Of a stretch of 64,000 bases of DNA, positions 52,378 through 61,581 are shown one piece after another. Numbering within the stretch: position 1 is the stretch's first letter; each line of letters begins with the position of its first letter. The notes below the pieces were generated by a model. The model saw nothing but the letters and a program-made list of their open reading frames with translations, made no database searches and was not told the DNA's origin. This stretch comes from Opitutia bacterium UBA4506 (GTDB lineage: Bacteria; Verrucomicrobiota; Verrucomicrobiia; Opitutales; Puniceicoccaceae), in the NCBI GenBank assembly GCA_002388665.1, contig DGMY01000025.1, positions 1-64,000 of the forward strand, in the 5' to 3' direction. The position numbers were made by a program, and so were the translations under genes.

Positions 52378-53029
52378 TCGCTACAGAATCAAAATCTCAG
52401 CAAAAGGCCTCGACCTTCCCGAGGATCTTACAATCGAGGAATGGAATCGCTTTGGTGATTTCCTTGCCCAGGCAAACAACTCGGTCGGATTCTGGGTGGG
52501 CGACTGGATCAACTTCGGCGAAGCTAAGTGGGGCGAGAAGTATGCGGAAGCAATGGAGCTTACCGGCTTCGAGTATGATACACTCGCCATCTACGCCTAC
52601 GTTGCCAAACGAGTGGAATTATTGATGCGCATCAATACTCTCACCTTCAACCACCATCGGATGGTCGCAAAACTCCCACCTGAACAACAGGCCCGCTGGT
52701 TACAGGCTGCCGAAAAGTATGGGCTGTCCTCTCGCCTGCTTTCCGCATCAATCACGGCAGGTAAGGTACTGCAAGAGCTACCACGGAGCGAACCTACACC
52801 AAAGAATCACATCACTCACATCAACCGCCTGGTGACATGGTGGAGAAGTAGAGCCCAGGATGCACTACAGAAGGCCGATGAGGACCACAAGGATGCCATC
52901 AGGAGGGATCTGCGGCCCGTGGTCGAGATCTACCTCGAGCTGGGGGGCGACCTGGAGGGGTTGGGCACCGGCGAGGGGCACCTCAGGGGCAGGGGGGGTA
53001 AGGAATCTATTCGGGCCTCTGAAGGCTGA
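52319..53029 (+). CDS. Phage DNA-binding-like protein
   Basis: A 236-aa protein with the segment VGFWVGDWINFGEAKWGEKY, then MELTGFEYDTLAIYAYVAKRVE and LTFNHHRMVAKLPPEQQARW. This pattern recurs in bacterial and phage proteins related to ParB/KorB-type DNA-binding regions. The C-terminal end is Gly-rich. It lies 63 nt upstream of the large terminase gene. Confidence 0.55.
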   Translation: MPKESNSIARFDHELSKAADRYRIKISAKGLDLPEDLTIEEWNRFGDFLAQANNSVGFWVGDWINFGEAKWGEKYAEAMELTGFEYDTLAIYAYVAKRVELLMRINTLTFNHHRMVAKLPPEQQARWLQAAEKYGLSSRLLSASITAGKVLQELPRSEPTPKNHITHINRLVTWWRSRAQDALQKADEDHKDAIRRDLRPVVEIYLELGGDLEGLGTGEGHLRGRGGKESIRASEG

Positions 53030-53092
53030 CAGGGGTGCGGCTCAAGCGTGTCGTTTTTGTACGTTTTTACAAATCCCTGAACTTCCCATTTT

Positions 53093-54934
53093 GTGAGTCA
53101 GATCGAAACAGAGACCCCCTTCGATACCGCATGGCAGAATGCTTGGCGACCATCGGACCGCCGACCGGCATGGGAATGGTTGGAAGACAATGTTCCCGAA
53201 ATCCCCTACTCTCCTATGCCTGGGAGATTTAGAGCGGACAATACTCCGATGGCTAAACCCGTGCTGGATATGATCTTCGATCCGCGAATTCGTCTGCTGA
53301 TGATCACGGCGGCAATTCAGACGGCGAAGAGCCTCATCCTGGAATTGGCTCTCGGCCACGTTGCGGCGAACAATCCGGGCCCGACGATGTTCCTCAATCA
53401 GGACGATGACGAAGCTGGTGACGAGGCAACAACCAGGATCTACCCGCTGCTGGAATCAATGCCTGCAGTAGCTTCCCTTTTGCCTCCGAAGCATCGCCGG
53501 CGAAAGGATTACTGCCAACTAGCCAATGGCATGCAGATGTGGATCAAGGGTGCGAACCTGAGCAATCTGCAACGGCGATCAGTCCGCTGGATGTTCGGCG
53601 ATGAATGGTGGTTGTGGCAACCCGGATTCATCGAGGAAGCACGGTCGCGACTGACGAAGTTCGGCTGGCTCTCGAAAGGGGTATTCGCCTCGCAGGGAGG
53701 TCACGAGGAAGATGAGGGACACCAGCTCATCGAGAAGTTGCGGCAACTCGACTGGGGATGGACCTGCCCTGACTGCGGAACTTGGCAGCCGTGGGACTTC
53801 AACTACATTGGGGGCAAAAAGGAAGGCCGCCCGGGGCTATCTTGGGATCACTGTAAAACGGCGGACGGATTGGCCTACGACGAAGATCTCGTTCGCCGTT
53901 GCACGATTATGATCTGTCGAAACCAGCACTGCGGGCGGCCGTTCGATGATCGTGACGCTGAGCGGCGACGACTTGGTCGGACCAGTCGATTTGATGAGAT
54001 CAAAGCCGGAAGTGAACAGGAAGCAGCCGTTCACTGGAACGCACTACCATTCGAGTCTGCGGGAGAACTAGGGGTACAGTATCTACGGGCCAAGAAGGCG
54101 ATTCGATCAGGAGACCCCATGCCAATGAAGAAGTTCCGGCAGAAAAAGCTGGCTGAAAAGTGGACAGAGGTTCCGGAAGATTTCGCGATAGAAATCCAGA
54201 CAACTGGATTCCGCATGGGAGACAATTGGGATGATGAAGCCGGCCTGCTTGGCCGGACCATCTTCCCTCCTCCCTTTCCGAATGAGCTAAAGGAGAGCCT
54301 GAAACCATTGCGGGTCCTGATTGCGGACGTGCAGCGGGATCACTTCTGGGTTGGAATACTAAGTTTCGCTGTGGGGAATCGATCCAGAGTTCGCCTTGTC
54401 CAAGGCGGACTAGGGACAGATGGAATCCATAGCTGGGAAGACATCGAAGAGTTGGCGAAAGAACACAACATCGTGCCCTCTCTCGTCGGGATCGATGCAG
54501 GTTACGACACCAACACCGTGTACACCGAATGTGCGAAACGGGGGTGGACTGCCCTCATGGGTGAAGACCGAGACACCTTTCGACACCGGGTGAAGGTCGA
54601 TGGAGAATACCAGGTCTACCACCGGTTCTACAGTCCGGTGAAGCGTATTCCCATGGGCCACGGCAAAGTGTGCCGGATGCATTTTTTTTCCAACTTGAAC
54701 TGCAAGGATATGGTCGCTCGTTGCTTGGCCTCCGGGCAATGGCAACTCCCTGACAATGCGCCGAAAGCCTTAAAGGAATCGTTGGAGTCAGAACAGCGGA
54801 AGCTGATCAAGAAGAAGCCGCGCTGGGTGCAAATCGGAAAGCGGGCAAATCACTACTGGGATATTTTGAGCATGGGTGCCGCCTTCAGCTACATGCTGAA
54901 GCTGGCCGAACCACCAAACACTGTTAACCCATGA
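53093..54934 (+). CDS. Terminase large subunit, GpA family
   Basis: Cuts and pumps phage DNA into proheads. The 613-aa protein (GTG start) has a variant Walker A AAIQTAKSLIL (about 72-82), Walker B GDEWW (about 169), a zinc-knuckle-like insertion (CPDCG and CRNQHC), and the nuclease acidic residues in IADVQRDHFW (about 411) and GIDAGYDT (about 466), with NHYWD (about 586) close to the end. The order of domains matches Phage_GpA of lambda. Its stop overlaps the next start by 4 nt. Confidence 0.93.
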   Translation: MSQIETETPFDTAWQNAWRPSDRRPAWEWLEDNVPEIPYSPMPGRFRADNTPMAKPVLDMIFDPRIRLLMITAAIQTAKSLILELALGHVAANNPGPTMFLNQDDDEAGDEATTRIYPLLESMPAVASLLPPKHRRRKDYCQLANGMQMWIKGANLSNLQRRSVRWMFGDEWWLWQPGFIEEARSRLTKFGWLSKGVFASQGGHEEDEGHQLIEKLRQLDWGWTCPDCGTWQPWDFNYIGGKKEGRPGLSWDHCKTADGLAYDEDLVRRCTIMICRNQHCGRPFDDRDAERRRLGRTSRFDEIKAGSEQEAAVHWNALPFESAGELGVQYLRAKKAIRSGDPMPMKKFRQKKLAEKWTEVPEDFAIEIQTTGFRMGDNWDDEAGLLGRTIFPPPFPNELKESLKPLRVLIADVQRDHFWVGILSFAVGNRSRVRLVQGGLGTDGIHSWEDIEELAKEHNIVPSLVGIDAGYDTNTVYTECAKRGWTALMGEDRDTFRHRVKVDGEYQVYHRFYSPVKRIPMGHGKVCRMHFFSNLNCKDMVARCLASGQWQLPDNAPKALKESLESEQRKLIKKKPRWVQIGKRANHYWDILSMGAAFSYMLKLAEPPNTVNP

Positions 54935-55377
54935 GTGACACCCTATCTACCGAAAAACCTACGCCGACTCCTGACGGGAAGCCGGTTGATGCTGCGACGT
55001 TTTGTTCGGCTCCGTATGGGATAATAGATCCCGACTACGGGAGAATCTACACAGTGGTCAGAAAGCTCGCGTGGGAGGAAGGCTACGCCATAGGGTTACA
55101 CGGCAGCTTCACCCGCGATCTTGACCTAATGGTCGTCCCGTGGACTGAGAAACCGAGTGAGGCCGAACACCTAGTAACGCGGATTCTGGCTAGTCATTTG
55201 AAACTCAGGAGAGCGTTTCCCGATCAGCCAAGCGCCAAGCCTCACGGTCGAAAGGTCTGGACGTTGATGCTGCCTGAGTTTGGCGACCCTCGCTTTGTAG
55301 ACCTCTCAATCTTTGAGCCGAACACTGAGCACAGGCGATGCCTGAGCGATCAACCCGAAAACTCAAACAAGGACTAA
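54931..55377 (+). CDS. Phage nucleotidyltransferase-like protein
   Basis: A 148-aa protein. Residues 45-70 read EEGYAIGLHGSFTRDLDLM, resembling the Gly-Ser and Asp-x-Asp core of the nucleotidyltransferase fold. Related small proteins are frequent in phages of many hosts, but their targets are not known. It directly follows the terminase in a 4-nt overlap, so it is expressed with the head genes. Confidence 0.6.
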   Translation: MSDTLSTEKPTPTPDGKPVDAATFCSAPYGIIDPDYGRIYTVVRKLAWEEGYAIGLHGSFTRDLDLMVVPWTEKPSEAEHLVTRILASHLKLRRAFPDQPSAKPHGRKVWTLMLPEFGDPRFVDLSIFEPNTEHRRCLSDQPENSNKD

Positions 55378-55381
55378 GACT

Positions 55382-55897
55382 ATGGACAACCCAACGACAA
55401 ACGAAACGCCCGGCGCGACTCAGGCATTGCCTGATGCGGCTGGTTCAGTGATTTGGCGGGTGCCCTACAGTGGCGGGCGAGATCGTAAATGGAAGCCTGG
55501 TGAAGTCGCACTTCTAGGGGGTGGCTCGTGGTGGACTCGAGGGTATATCCTGAACGAGGGAAAAGTGAATACTCGAGGTTGGCTCGAGTATAGCTTCGTC
55601 CGCGAATCGACTGTCTATCTCGACTACCAAGACGCCGCATATCTGCACACGGTAGAATCTGCTCGAGAGAACCAAGAACGGTTCCGCGACGAGATGATGG
55701 GCAAAGACTTCCGTCGGATGATGGAGCTGATCGACGAACTCTCGGAAGCGCCGCGCCCCGACTGGTGGGAAAAGATCGTGCATAGCTGGTGCTTTGAGAC
55801 TGTCGATGGCTGCACTCCTGAATGGATGGAGAAAAGCTTCGGGACGCTGGAGATGCAAACGCTGCGAGATTCTCTTTCACTGAACACCCCCGGATGA
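55382..55897 (+). CDS. Phage hypothetical protein
   Basis: A 171-aa protein rich in Trp, Arg and acidic residues (WWTRGYILNEGK, WLEYSFVRESTVYLDYQD), with a C-terminal helical half. No signal peptide, membrane helix or family recognised. It lies 4 nt after the nucleotidyltransferase-like gene. Confidence 0.5.
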   Translation: MDNPTTNETPGATQALPDAAGSVIWRVPYSGGRDRKWKPGEVALLGGGSWWTRGYILNEGKVNTRGWLEYSFVRESTVYLDYQDAAYLHTVESARENQERFRDEMMGKDFRRMMELIDELSEAPRPDWWEKIVHSWCFETVDGCTPEWMEKSFGTLEMQTLRDSLSLNTPG

Positions 55898-55968
55898 GGC
55901 GCAACCGTAGGTTGTTGCCTCCATCGATCTGTTCTAACAGTCTTCCAGCACACTCAAAAGGATTAATC

Positions 55969-56199
55969 ATGATAATCAAAAAGCTTTCTGATTTAGATCA
56001 AGATGACGGCATTATGCTGATTCGAGGTGTAGGTTTTCGGTCATCATATTATTCCGCGAAAGACCGACCGAGCCTTGATTCGATCCCGATGTCCAAGATC
56101 AGTGGCGGTGAATATTTTCGTAAAACCGTTTCGATTCGAGAAACTCACAAAGGGTCTGGAATTTGGAAGATCGACGAGGAGTTCTTTTATCGTGGATAG
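55969..56199 (+). CDS. Small phage hypothetical protein
   Basis: A 76-aa protein starting MIIKKLSDLDQDDGIMLIRG. No recognised domain. Its last codons overlap the next small gene by 8 nt, so the two are probably translated together. Confidence 0.45.
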   Translation: MIIKKLSDLDQDDGIMLIRGVGFRSSYYSAKDRPSLDSIPMSKISGGEYFRKTVSIRETHKGSGIWKIDEEFFYRG

Positions 56200-56413
56200 A
56201 ATATTTCCAACTTTTGGCAGTGAAGAAGCTGCAAATGATCCCGAAATCTTGAAGCAGATACTTGCTAAGTTGGTAGATGAATCAGGAGGAGAGATTCGCA
56301 TCAAAGACCTGAAGCACCGTGCGCTTCTTTCGGTTTACTTCGATCAAAAAACGCTAGAAACCGTTGTCCGAGTTCAGGATGTTCCTTGGTCTTTTGACGA
56401 AGACGGGGATTGA
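56192..56413 (+). CDS. Small phage hypothetical protein
   Basis: A 73-aa protein starting with GTG 56192, in an 8-nt overlap with the preceding gene (VDRIFPTFGSEEAANDPEI). The C-terminal part (LKHRALLSVYFDQKTLETVV, VQDVPWSFDEDG) is acidic. No family recognised. It converges with the small terminase gene, 3 nt away. Confidence 0.45.
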   Translation: MDRIFPTFGSEEAANDPEILKQILAKLVDESGGEIRIKDLKHRALLSVYFDQKTLETVVRVQDVPWSFDEDGD

Positions 56414-56416
56414 AGA

Positions 56417-56935
56417 TCACCCCCGATGCAGTGACTCGATCACCTCATCGAGGGCTTGCTGATTCGCTGCTTGAATCTCGACGGGTGAGAGGCCTTCGAG
56501 GAGCGGAGGGAGTTCGTTCTCAAACTTTGCCCGCAGTAGGGTGATTGCCTTCCCTACCCTCGTCGCCCATTGCTCTTCCATCTCCGCTTTGGGTACATAG
56601 TCGCCCCGTTCCCGTGCGACGCGAAATTCCCAGTAGGCCGCCTGAGCCTGTTCCTTCTGCGTCTTGGCTCCCTGCCGCTCTTCATCGAGCTTCCCCCGTT
56701 TCATGTCGATGGACTTCGCCCATCTGATCCATTTGGCGAGAGGATATCCACTCGGTTCCTTTCCTGGACAACCGGGGCGTTTGAGGTATTCGGTGATCGT
56801 CCGCCTCGTCACCTCAAGAGCTTTGGCAAGATCCTCAGTGGTCTTCGCATAGCCTTTCGTTGACTTCGCGACTTTCTTTGCCGCTTTCTTCACGGTCCGC
56901 TTCTTAGATGTCTTTCGAGCTGATTTGACAGGCAT
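56417..56935 (-). CDS. Terminase small subunit, Nu1-like, on the opposite strand
   Basis: A 172-aa protein with a Lys-rich leader (KSARKTSKKRTVKKAAKKV), a winged helix (TTEDLAKALEVTRRTITEYL) and a helical C-terminal part of the Nu1 type (AYWEFRVARERGDYVPKAEM, GLSPVEIQAANQQALDEV). It should recognise the packaging site and recruit the large subunit. Unlike in lambda, it lies downstream of the large subunit gene and is transcribed in the opposite direction, facing the head genes' start at 56984. Confidence 0.8.
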   Translation of the reverse strand: MPVKSARKTSKKRTVKKAAKKVAKSTKGYAKTTEDLAKALEVTRRTITEYLKRPGCPGKEPSGYPLAKWIRWAKSIDMKRGKLDEERQGAKTQKEQAQAAYWEFRVARERGDYVPKAEMEEQWATRVGKAITLLRAKFENELPPLLEGLSPVEIQAANQQALDEVIESLHRG

Positions 56936-56983
56936 ACCTCTGAACGGGTGTCAGCTGTCGGGTTTGACAATCGGGCCGCTGGT

Positions 56984-57247
56984 ATGGCGACCGGACTTTT
57001 CGAAACATTCACTCTAGCGGAAGTGCAGGAGATCCAGGCGAAGGCGAAAAGCCTTCTGATGGAAGGGAAAACGATCATGAACTATTCCGACTCGGGAACG
57101 AACGTCGGGAAGCAATTCGCCATGCCGATTCGCGAGGTACTCGAAGAGTGTAATCACGCTCTGCGGAAGCTCGACCCCGAAACCTACGGCACGGCGAAAC
57201 GTAGCCGCTCTGCCCGGATCGATTATCGATACAACTCTCACCTGTGA
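56984..57247 (+). CDS. gpW-like head-tail joining protein
   Basis: An 87-aa protein from ATG 56984 (a GTG at 56948 would add 12 residues). The helix FTLAEVQEIQAKAKSLLMEG and the following strand region (TIMNYSDSGTNVGKQFAMPI) resemble the short gpW fold, and the place right before the portal gene is that of lambda W. Its stop overlaps the portal start by one base. Confidence 0.65.
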   Translation: MATGLFETFTLAEVQEIQAKAKSLLMEGKTIMNYSDSGTNVGKQFAMPIREVLEECNHALRKLDPETYGTAKRSRSARIDYRYNSHL

Positions 57248-58701
57248 TGAGCGAAAAGAAGAGAGTAGGAATCTTGGGCCGTGTGAAGCGGGCCGCTATA
57301 GCGTTTGGAACAGGCTGGGAGAATGCAGACTCATCTCCACGCCGCCGTACTCCTCCGGGGGCCAAGCCTCGCGACTGGAAGCACGACATGACCCAGACGG
57401 CTCGATCTGAGCTGGTTCGGCGGTCCCGCTATCTCCAAAAGAATTCCGGTTTCTACGAAGAATCCGGAGGGGACATGGCTCTCTACGCGGTCGGGACCGG
57501 AATCCGCCCGCAATCGATGGCAGAGGTCGAATCTGCCCGAAAGGAATACGAGGACTACTGGAAAGCGTGGTCGGAAAATTGCGATGTGACCGGACGGTTC
57601 TCGATGGATGACATCGGCAATCTTGCTTCCCGTGCGGTTGATTTCGACGGTGAGATTTTCACAATCCGGACCCGCGATCTCCGGGGAACGGCGAAACTCC
57701 AGATCATGGAGACTCATCGTCTGTCGTCGCGGACCGATCCGGATGCGCGGGTTTACCAGGGGATCCGGCTTTCCGCTTTTGGGAAGCCACTGGAATATTA
57801 CTTTCTGCGCGACGACAAGGAGGAGTTCGGCCTCCTCTCGTACTTCGTTTCTCACATCTTCGAGCCGCGCTGGTCGTCGGCCCTGCGGAACCCTCCCACG
57901 CTCCAGCACGGCTTCAACAATCTCCTCGATTCCATGGAGCTGCTTTCGCTCGAAAAGCACGGGGTCAAGGATCTCCTTGATGTTGCCCGGGTGTTGAAGA
58001 GCAACCGTGAAAGCGCTCTCGACGACGGGGATTTTCAGATTGGCACGGACGCGGATGGGGACATTCCTGCGAATCCTCCGAGCGATCCAGCCGCATTGGC
58101 AAAGTCCATCGGCGGTCGCATCGTCCGGATCAATGAGAACGAGAGCCTTGATGGTTTCGATCTCAAGGGCCGTCCCTCCCCTACTTTCCAGGGCTTTCTC
58201 GAATATCTCCTGCGTGACACCGCTGGCGGGGGTCTCCCCTACGAGGTTCTCCGCGATCCTTCGAAAGTTGGCGGGGCCGTGGTCCGCCTGCTGGTCAGCA
58301 AAACGGATCGACGCGTAGAGCACCGGAAGCAAATGTTGATTCGCCGCCTCTACAAGCCGACATGGTTCTACGTGATCGGCGATGCCATCGACAAGGGAGA
58401 GCTTCCCGCGGTGCCGGGATGGTGGAAAACGAAGTGGACCGGTCAGCGCCGGATCACCGTCGACGCCGGACGCGACGAGCAACAATCCCGCCTCGATCTG
58501 GAGACCGGTCGTAAGAGCTGGGAGCAGGATTTTGCCGAGCGCGGAATGGACTTCGAAGAGGATTTGGAGATCCGCAAGCGCAACGCCCGGGCGATCATGA
58601 CGGCGGCCGGTCACCCGGAGACCGAACCGATTCCCCTCTGGATGCTTTACAAGCCATCGGGCACGGCTCCCGACATCAACATGAAGGACGAAGACGAATG
58701 A
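57247..58701 (+). CDS. Portal protein, lambda gpB-like
   Basis: The dodecameric portal ring through which DNA enters the head. The 484-aa protein has the lambda-type features: TARSELVRRSRYLQKNSGF near the N-terminus, the DFDGEIFTIRTRDLRGTAK wing region, ETHRLSSRTDPDARVYQGI and GGGLPYEVLRDPSKVGGAVV. The N-terminal leader is basic. It starts in a TGATG overlap with the gpW-like gene and its stop overlaps the protease gene by 4 nt. Confidence 0.9.
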   Translation: MSEKKRVGILGRVKRAAIAFGTGWENADSSPRRRTPPGAKPRDWKHDMTQTARSELVRRSRYLQKNSGFYEESGGDMALYAVGTGIRPQSMAEVESARKEYEDYWKAWSENCDVTGRFSMDDIGNLASRAVDFDGEIFTIRTRDLRGTAKLQIMETHRLSSRTDPDARVYQGIRLSAFGKPLEYYFLRDDKEEFGLLSYFVSHIFEPRWSSALRNPPTLQHGFNNLLDSMELLSLEKHGVKDLLDVARVLKSNRESALDDGDFQIGTDADGDIPANPPSDPAALAKSIGGRIVRINENESLDGFDLKGRPSPTFQGFLEYLLRDTAGGGLPYEVLRDPSKVGGAVVRLLVSKTDRRVEHRKQMLIRRLYKPTWFYVIGDAIDKGELPAVPGWWKTKWTGQRRITVDAGRDEQQSRLDLETGRKSWEQDFAERGMDFEEDLEIRKRNARAIMTAAGHPETEPIPLWMLYKPSGTAPDINMKDEDE

Positions 58702-59528
58702 AATCCCAACGATTGATTGAGGCGGTCTATTCCCGCCCTTGGAACATTACCGGCAACGGATGGATGGCGGTTCACCAAGCTTTCCAGGGGCACCTTCACG
58801 GGGCCAAGCCTCGCGAGGATGAAGAGGATTTTCGAAGAGCCTTTGAGGATTTCATTATCCAGCGCCCTCACATGGAGATTGATGATCAGGGCGTTGCTCA
58901 CATTCACGTAATGGGCGTTCTCGCCCCGAAGCTTCCCCCGCTAATGAAGGCTTGCGGGCTGACCGATTACGGCGTGCTGACCCAAGAGCTTCAGACCGCC
59001 CGTCGTCAGGCGCGGGCCATCCTCCTCATCGTCGATTCGCCCGGTGGATATTGCGAAGGGAATGCCGAGGTTGCCTATCTCGTTTCTGAGATCGCCCGGT
59101 CGATGCCGGTCACCGCGTGGACGGATGGCAGCATGTGTTCGGCGGCCTACAAGATCGCGGTCGGGGCCCGCCGGATCTGGTCGACTCCATCGGCGGACAC
59201 CGGGTCCATCGGGACGATCATCCCGCTGGTCGACACCTCCGGCGCATGGGAGCAAAAAGGCTGGAAGCCTGCCTATGTGACTCACACGGGCGGAGACCTC
59301 AAAGCAGCCGGGTATCCACCGAGCTTCACCGAAGAGCACATGGCCTACTTCCAAGAGCTGGTCGACGACACTTTCAGCCTCTTCCGCAATCACGTTTTAG
59401 CGAATCGCTCCATCGATGCCGAGGCAATGCGCGGGCAAGTCTTCACCGCGAATCGAGCCCTGGCAGAGAACTTGATCGACGCAATCGGTCTCCGTGAAGA
59501 CGCATACCGCGAACTTCTTCGGGGTTGA
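58698..59528 (+). CDS. S49-family head protease (SppA/ClpP-like)
   Basis: Processes head proteins during capsid maturation, like lambda gpC. The 276-aa protein has the S49 fold: LLIVDSPGGYCEGNAEVAYL, the catalytic Ser in GSMCSAAYKIAVGA (about 148), and SADTGSIGTIIPLVD that carries the partner region. It starts in a 4-nt overlap with the portal gene. Unlike lambda C, the scaffold is not fused; a separate scaffold gene follows. Confidence 0.9.
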   Translation: MKSQRLIEAVYSRPWNITGNGWMAVHQAFQGHLHGAKPREDEEDFRRAFEDFIIQRPHMEIDDQGVAHIHVMGVLAPKLPPLMKACGLTDYGVLTQELQTARRQARAILLIVDSPGGYCEGNAEVAYLVSEIARSMPVTAWTDGSMCSAAYKIAVGARRIWSTPSADTGSIGTIIPLVDTSGAWEQKGWKPAYVTHTGGDLKAAGYPPSFTEEHMAYFQELVDDTFSLFRNHVLANRSIDAEAMRGQVFTANRALAENLIDAIGLREDAYRELLRG

Positions 59529-59583
59529 CACCTTCACTTTGGCTTTAAGCGCGAAGGCTCAAAATTTTCAACTTACAAAAATC

Positions 59584-60087
59584 ATGGACGAAATCAAAAC
59601 GCTCGCTGAAGCCCGGACAAAGATTGCCGAGCTCGAAGGTAAACTCGAAACCGCGAACAAGGACACCGGAAAGGTGACCGAGCTTCAGACGAAGATTGAA
59701 ACTCTGACCGAGCAATCCAAAACGCTCAAGTCCGAGCGCGACGAAGCCCACAAGAAGCTCGGAGCCGCTGAAACCCAGCGTGACGATTTCAAGGCCAAGG
59801 CGGGATCCGCCGAAACTCGTGCCGAAAAGGCTGAGACCGATTTGACCGCCGCGAAGGCTGAGGTTTCGACGCTCAAGGGCGAAGCCCAGACGACCGAGAA
59901 GGCAGCGGCCAAGATCGCCGCCGGATCGGGAATCGAAACGCCCGCCCCTGCGACTCCTACGGGAGAAGACACCGGTGATTCGGGAGACTTGATGGCCGAA
60001 TACGATTCGCTGAATTCTCCCCAGGAACGCGACGCCTTCCGTCGCAAGCATGGAGCCGAACTCCGGAAGCTCATTAGCAAACGATAA
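59584..60087 (+). CDS. Head scaffold protein
   Basis: From ATG 59584 the 167-aa protein is mostly a charged coiled coil (about 5-105) with Ala/Lys/Glu repeats, a Pro/Thr linker, and a short helical end (SPQERDAFRRKHGAELRKLI). This is the usual build of phage scaffolds and the gene lies between protease and capsid. An in-frame start at 59494 would overlap the protease gene. Confidence 0.75.
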   Translation: MDEIKTLAEARTKIAELEGKLETANKDTGKVTELQTKIETLTEQSKTLKSERDEAHKKLGAAETQRDDFKAKAGSAETRAEKAETDLTAAKAEVSTLKGEAQTTEKAAAKIAAGSGIETPAPATPTGEDTGDSGDLMAEYDSLNSPQERDAFRRKHGAELRKLISKR

Positions 60088-60124
60088 CCTCTCTCCGATA
60101 ACTCAAATTTCAATCACCTGAATC

Positions 60125-61012
60125 ATGCCAAATTCATTCACCAATCTGAATCATACGCTTCTTGCTGAAATGGCTCTCGAAGCCTTTGTGCAAAACATGA
60201 TGGCGCTCACCGCCTTCTCCCACAATTTCGGGGAAGCCCAAATCAACAAGGGCGACAAGGTTAAGGTAGCTTTCGTCAACGCAGCTGATGCGGCCCGCGA
60301 TTTCAACGGGAGCTATGTTGTCCAGGATGCCGACGCTGAAGGGCTGGATATCACGATCGATAAGCGTAAGTATGTTTCTTGGGGTCTCACTACCGAGGAG
60401 CTTGCCAATCAGCCTCAGATCTCCATGGAGATGTTTGCGAAGCAGAAGGGATTCCAACTCGCAAAGGCAGTCTTCCAGGATGTCATGTCTCTGGTCACGA
60501 ATTCGAACTTTGGAGCTGCTGTTTTCACCGGAGCCGCCGGGACCTTTGACTCCGACGACGTGATCGACATCCGCACCGCAGTTCAGACTGCCGGATGGCC
60601 CGACTTCATGCGGGCATTGATCCTCTCGGATGCCTATGAAGGCGCACTCTTGAAGGATGACGCAATCAAGGATTCTTCCAAAAGCGGAAGCACCGCCGCT
60701 CTCCGAGAAGGTTCGACTGGTCGCCTTTCCGGGTTTGATCTTTTCGGATCCAGCTTGATCCCGGCCAACGGCGAAAACCTCGTCGGTCTCGCTACTGTTC
60801 CGGACGGCATCCTTCTCGCTTCACGAGTCCTTCTTCCTGAAGATCAGGACATCGTCAACGTCGAGACCTTCAACCACCCTGAAACCGGGATTACCCTGGT
60901 AATGCGTGATTGGTTTGACCCTGACGAGGATACCAAAAAGCGAGTCCTTGAGTTCAACTATGGTCGCCGGGTTGGCAACTCCGCTGGAGTCAAGCGTCTC
61001 GCCTCTTCCTAG
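60125..61012 (+). CDS. Major capsid protein
   Basis: A 295-aa protein in the capsid position directly after the scaffold. It has the alpha-beta pattern of HK97-fold coats without a cleavable delta domain (MPNSFTNLNHTLLAEMALEA, INKGDKVKVAFVNAADAARD, KRKYVSWGLTTEELA, and GISL-type strands such as RLSGFDLFGSSLIPANGENL). It resembles the P22-coat/small-capsid group more than lambda E. A good gene order and size support the call. Confidence 0.82.
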   Translation: MPNSFTNLNHTLLAEMALEAFVQNMMALTAFSHNFGEAQINKGDKVKVAFVNAADAARDFNGSYVVQDADAEGLDITIDKRKYVSWGLTTEELANQPQISMEMFAKQKGFQLAKAVFQDVMSLVTNSNFGAAVFTGAAGTFDSDDVIDIRTAVQTAGWPDFMRALILSDAYEGALLKDDAIKDSSKSGSTAALREGSTGRLSGFDLFGSSLIPANGENLVGLATVPDGILLASRVLLPEDQDIVNVETFNHPETGITLVMRDWFDPDEDTKKRVLEFNYGRRVGNSAGVKRLASS

Positions 61013-61039
61013 TTCGAATATTAATTAGGAGAGCCTTCG

Positions 61040-61390
61040 ATGCGTAACGCAATTCTACTGGTCGACCGGGGCAAGGGTCTTGAGCCTGAGACGGGAGTGA
61101 TCTCTCCTCAGGAAGCTCGGAACAAGCTCAAATCTCTAAAGGATCCTAAAGCGATCTATGCGGAGGTTTGGACATCTTCGAATGGCCGGACAAAGCGTCG
61201 CAAGATTGGGAAGACCAGCAATGTCGATCTAACCGGCGGCAAGAGTTACCTGGAAGGAATCCCTGGCACCAAGAAGGTTAAAGAAGCTCCTTCCAAAGAG
61301 AAGCCCGGAAACGATTCAACCGCGAAACCATCCACCACTTCATCCACCACTTCGAAGAATGGCCAAGGAAAGTCAAAGTCAGCCAAGTGA
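61040..61390 (+). CDS. Phage structural hypothetical protein
   Basis: A 116-aa protein with a compact N-terminal domain (NAILLVDRGKGLEPETGVI, AIYAEVWTSSNGRTKRRKIG) and a low-complexity Ser/Thr/Lys tail (STTSSTTSKNGQGKSKS). It follows the capsid gene by 27 nt and overlaps the next small gene by 32 nt. Its position suggests a head-associated role; no family recognised. Confidence 0.55.
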   Translation: MRNAILLVDRGKGLEPETGVISPQEARNKLKSLKDPKAIYAEVWTSSNGRTKRRKIGKTSNVDLTGGKSYLEGIPGTKKVKEAPSKEKPGNDSTAKPSTTSSTTSKNGQGKSKSAK

Positions 61391-61550
61391 GGAAACGCCC
61401 GCTTCCGGAGAAAACTGGAAGCCCGTCCCTGTCGGGGAGATGACTCGAGCCGGGGACCGCATCATGCAACGGGACAAGAAGTGGCACCGCGTTGGCCGTC
61501 AATTCACAGTCAAGAAAGACGATAAGGTCGAACGGCTGGCTTCTAGTTAA
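61359..61550 (+). CDS. Small phage protein
   Basis: A 63-aa basic protein (MAKESQSQPSEETPASGENW, ending KVERLASS). The overlap of 32 nt with the previous gene is compatible with coupling. No domain recognised; it may bind the head or DNA. Confidence 0.45.
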   Translation: MAKESQSQPSEETPASGENWKPVPVGEMTRAGDRIMQRDKKWHRVGRQFTVKKDDKVERLASS

Positions 61551-61581
61551 TTTTCATTCCAACTCAAAAATCAGGATCATC

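Noticed and set aside
57331..58614. Minus-strand open frame (427 codons) opposite the portal gene
   Set aside because: It mirrors a clear portal gene with typical phage neighbours and shows no signals of its own.
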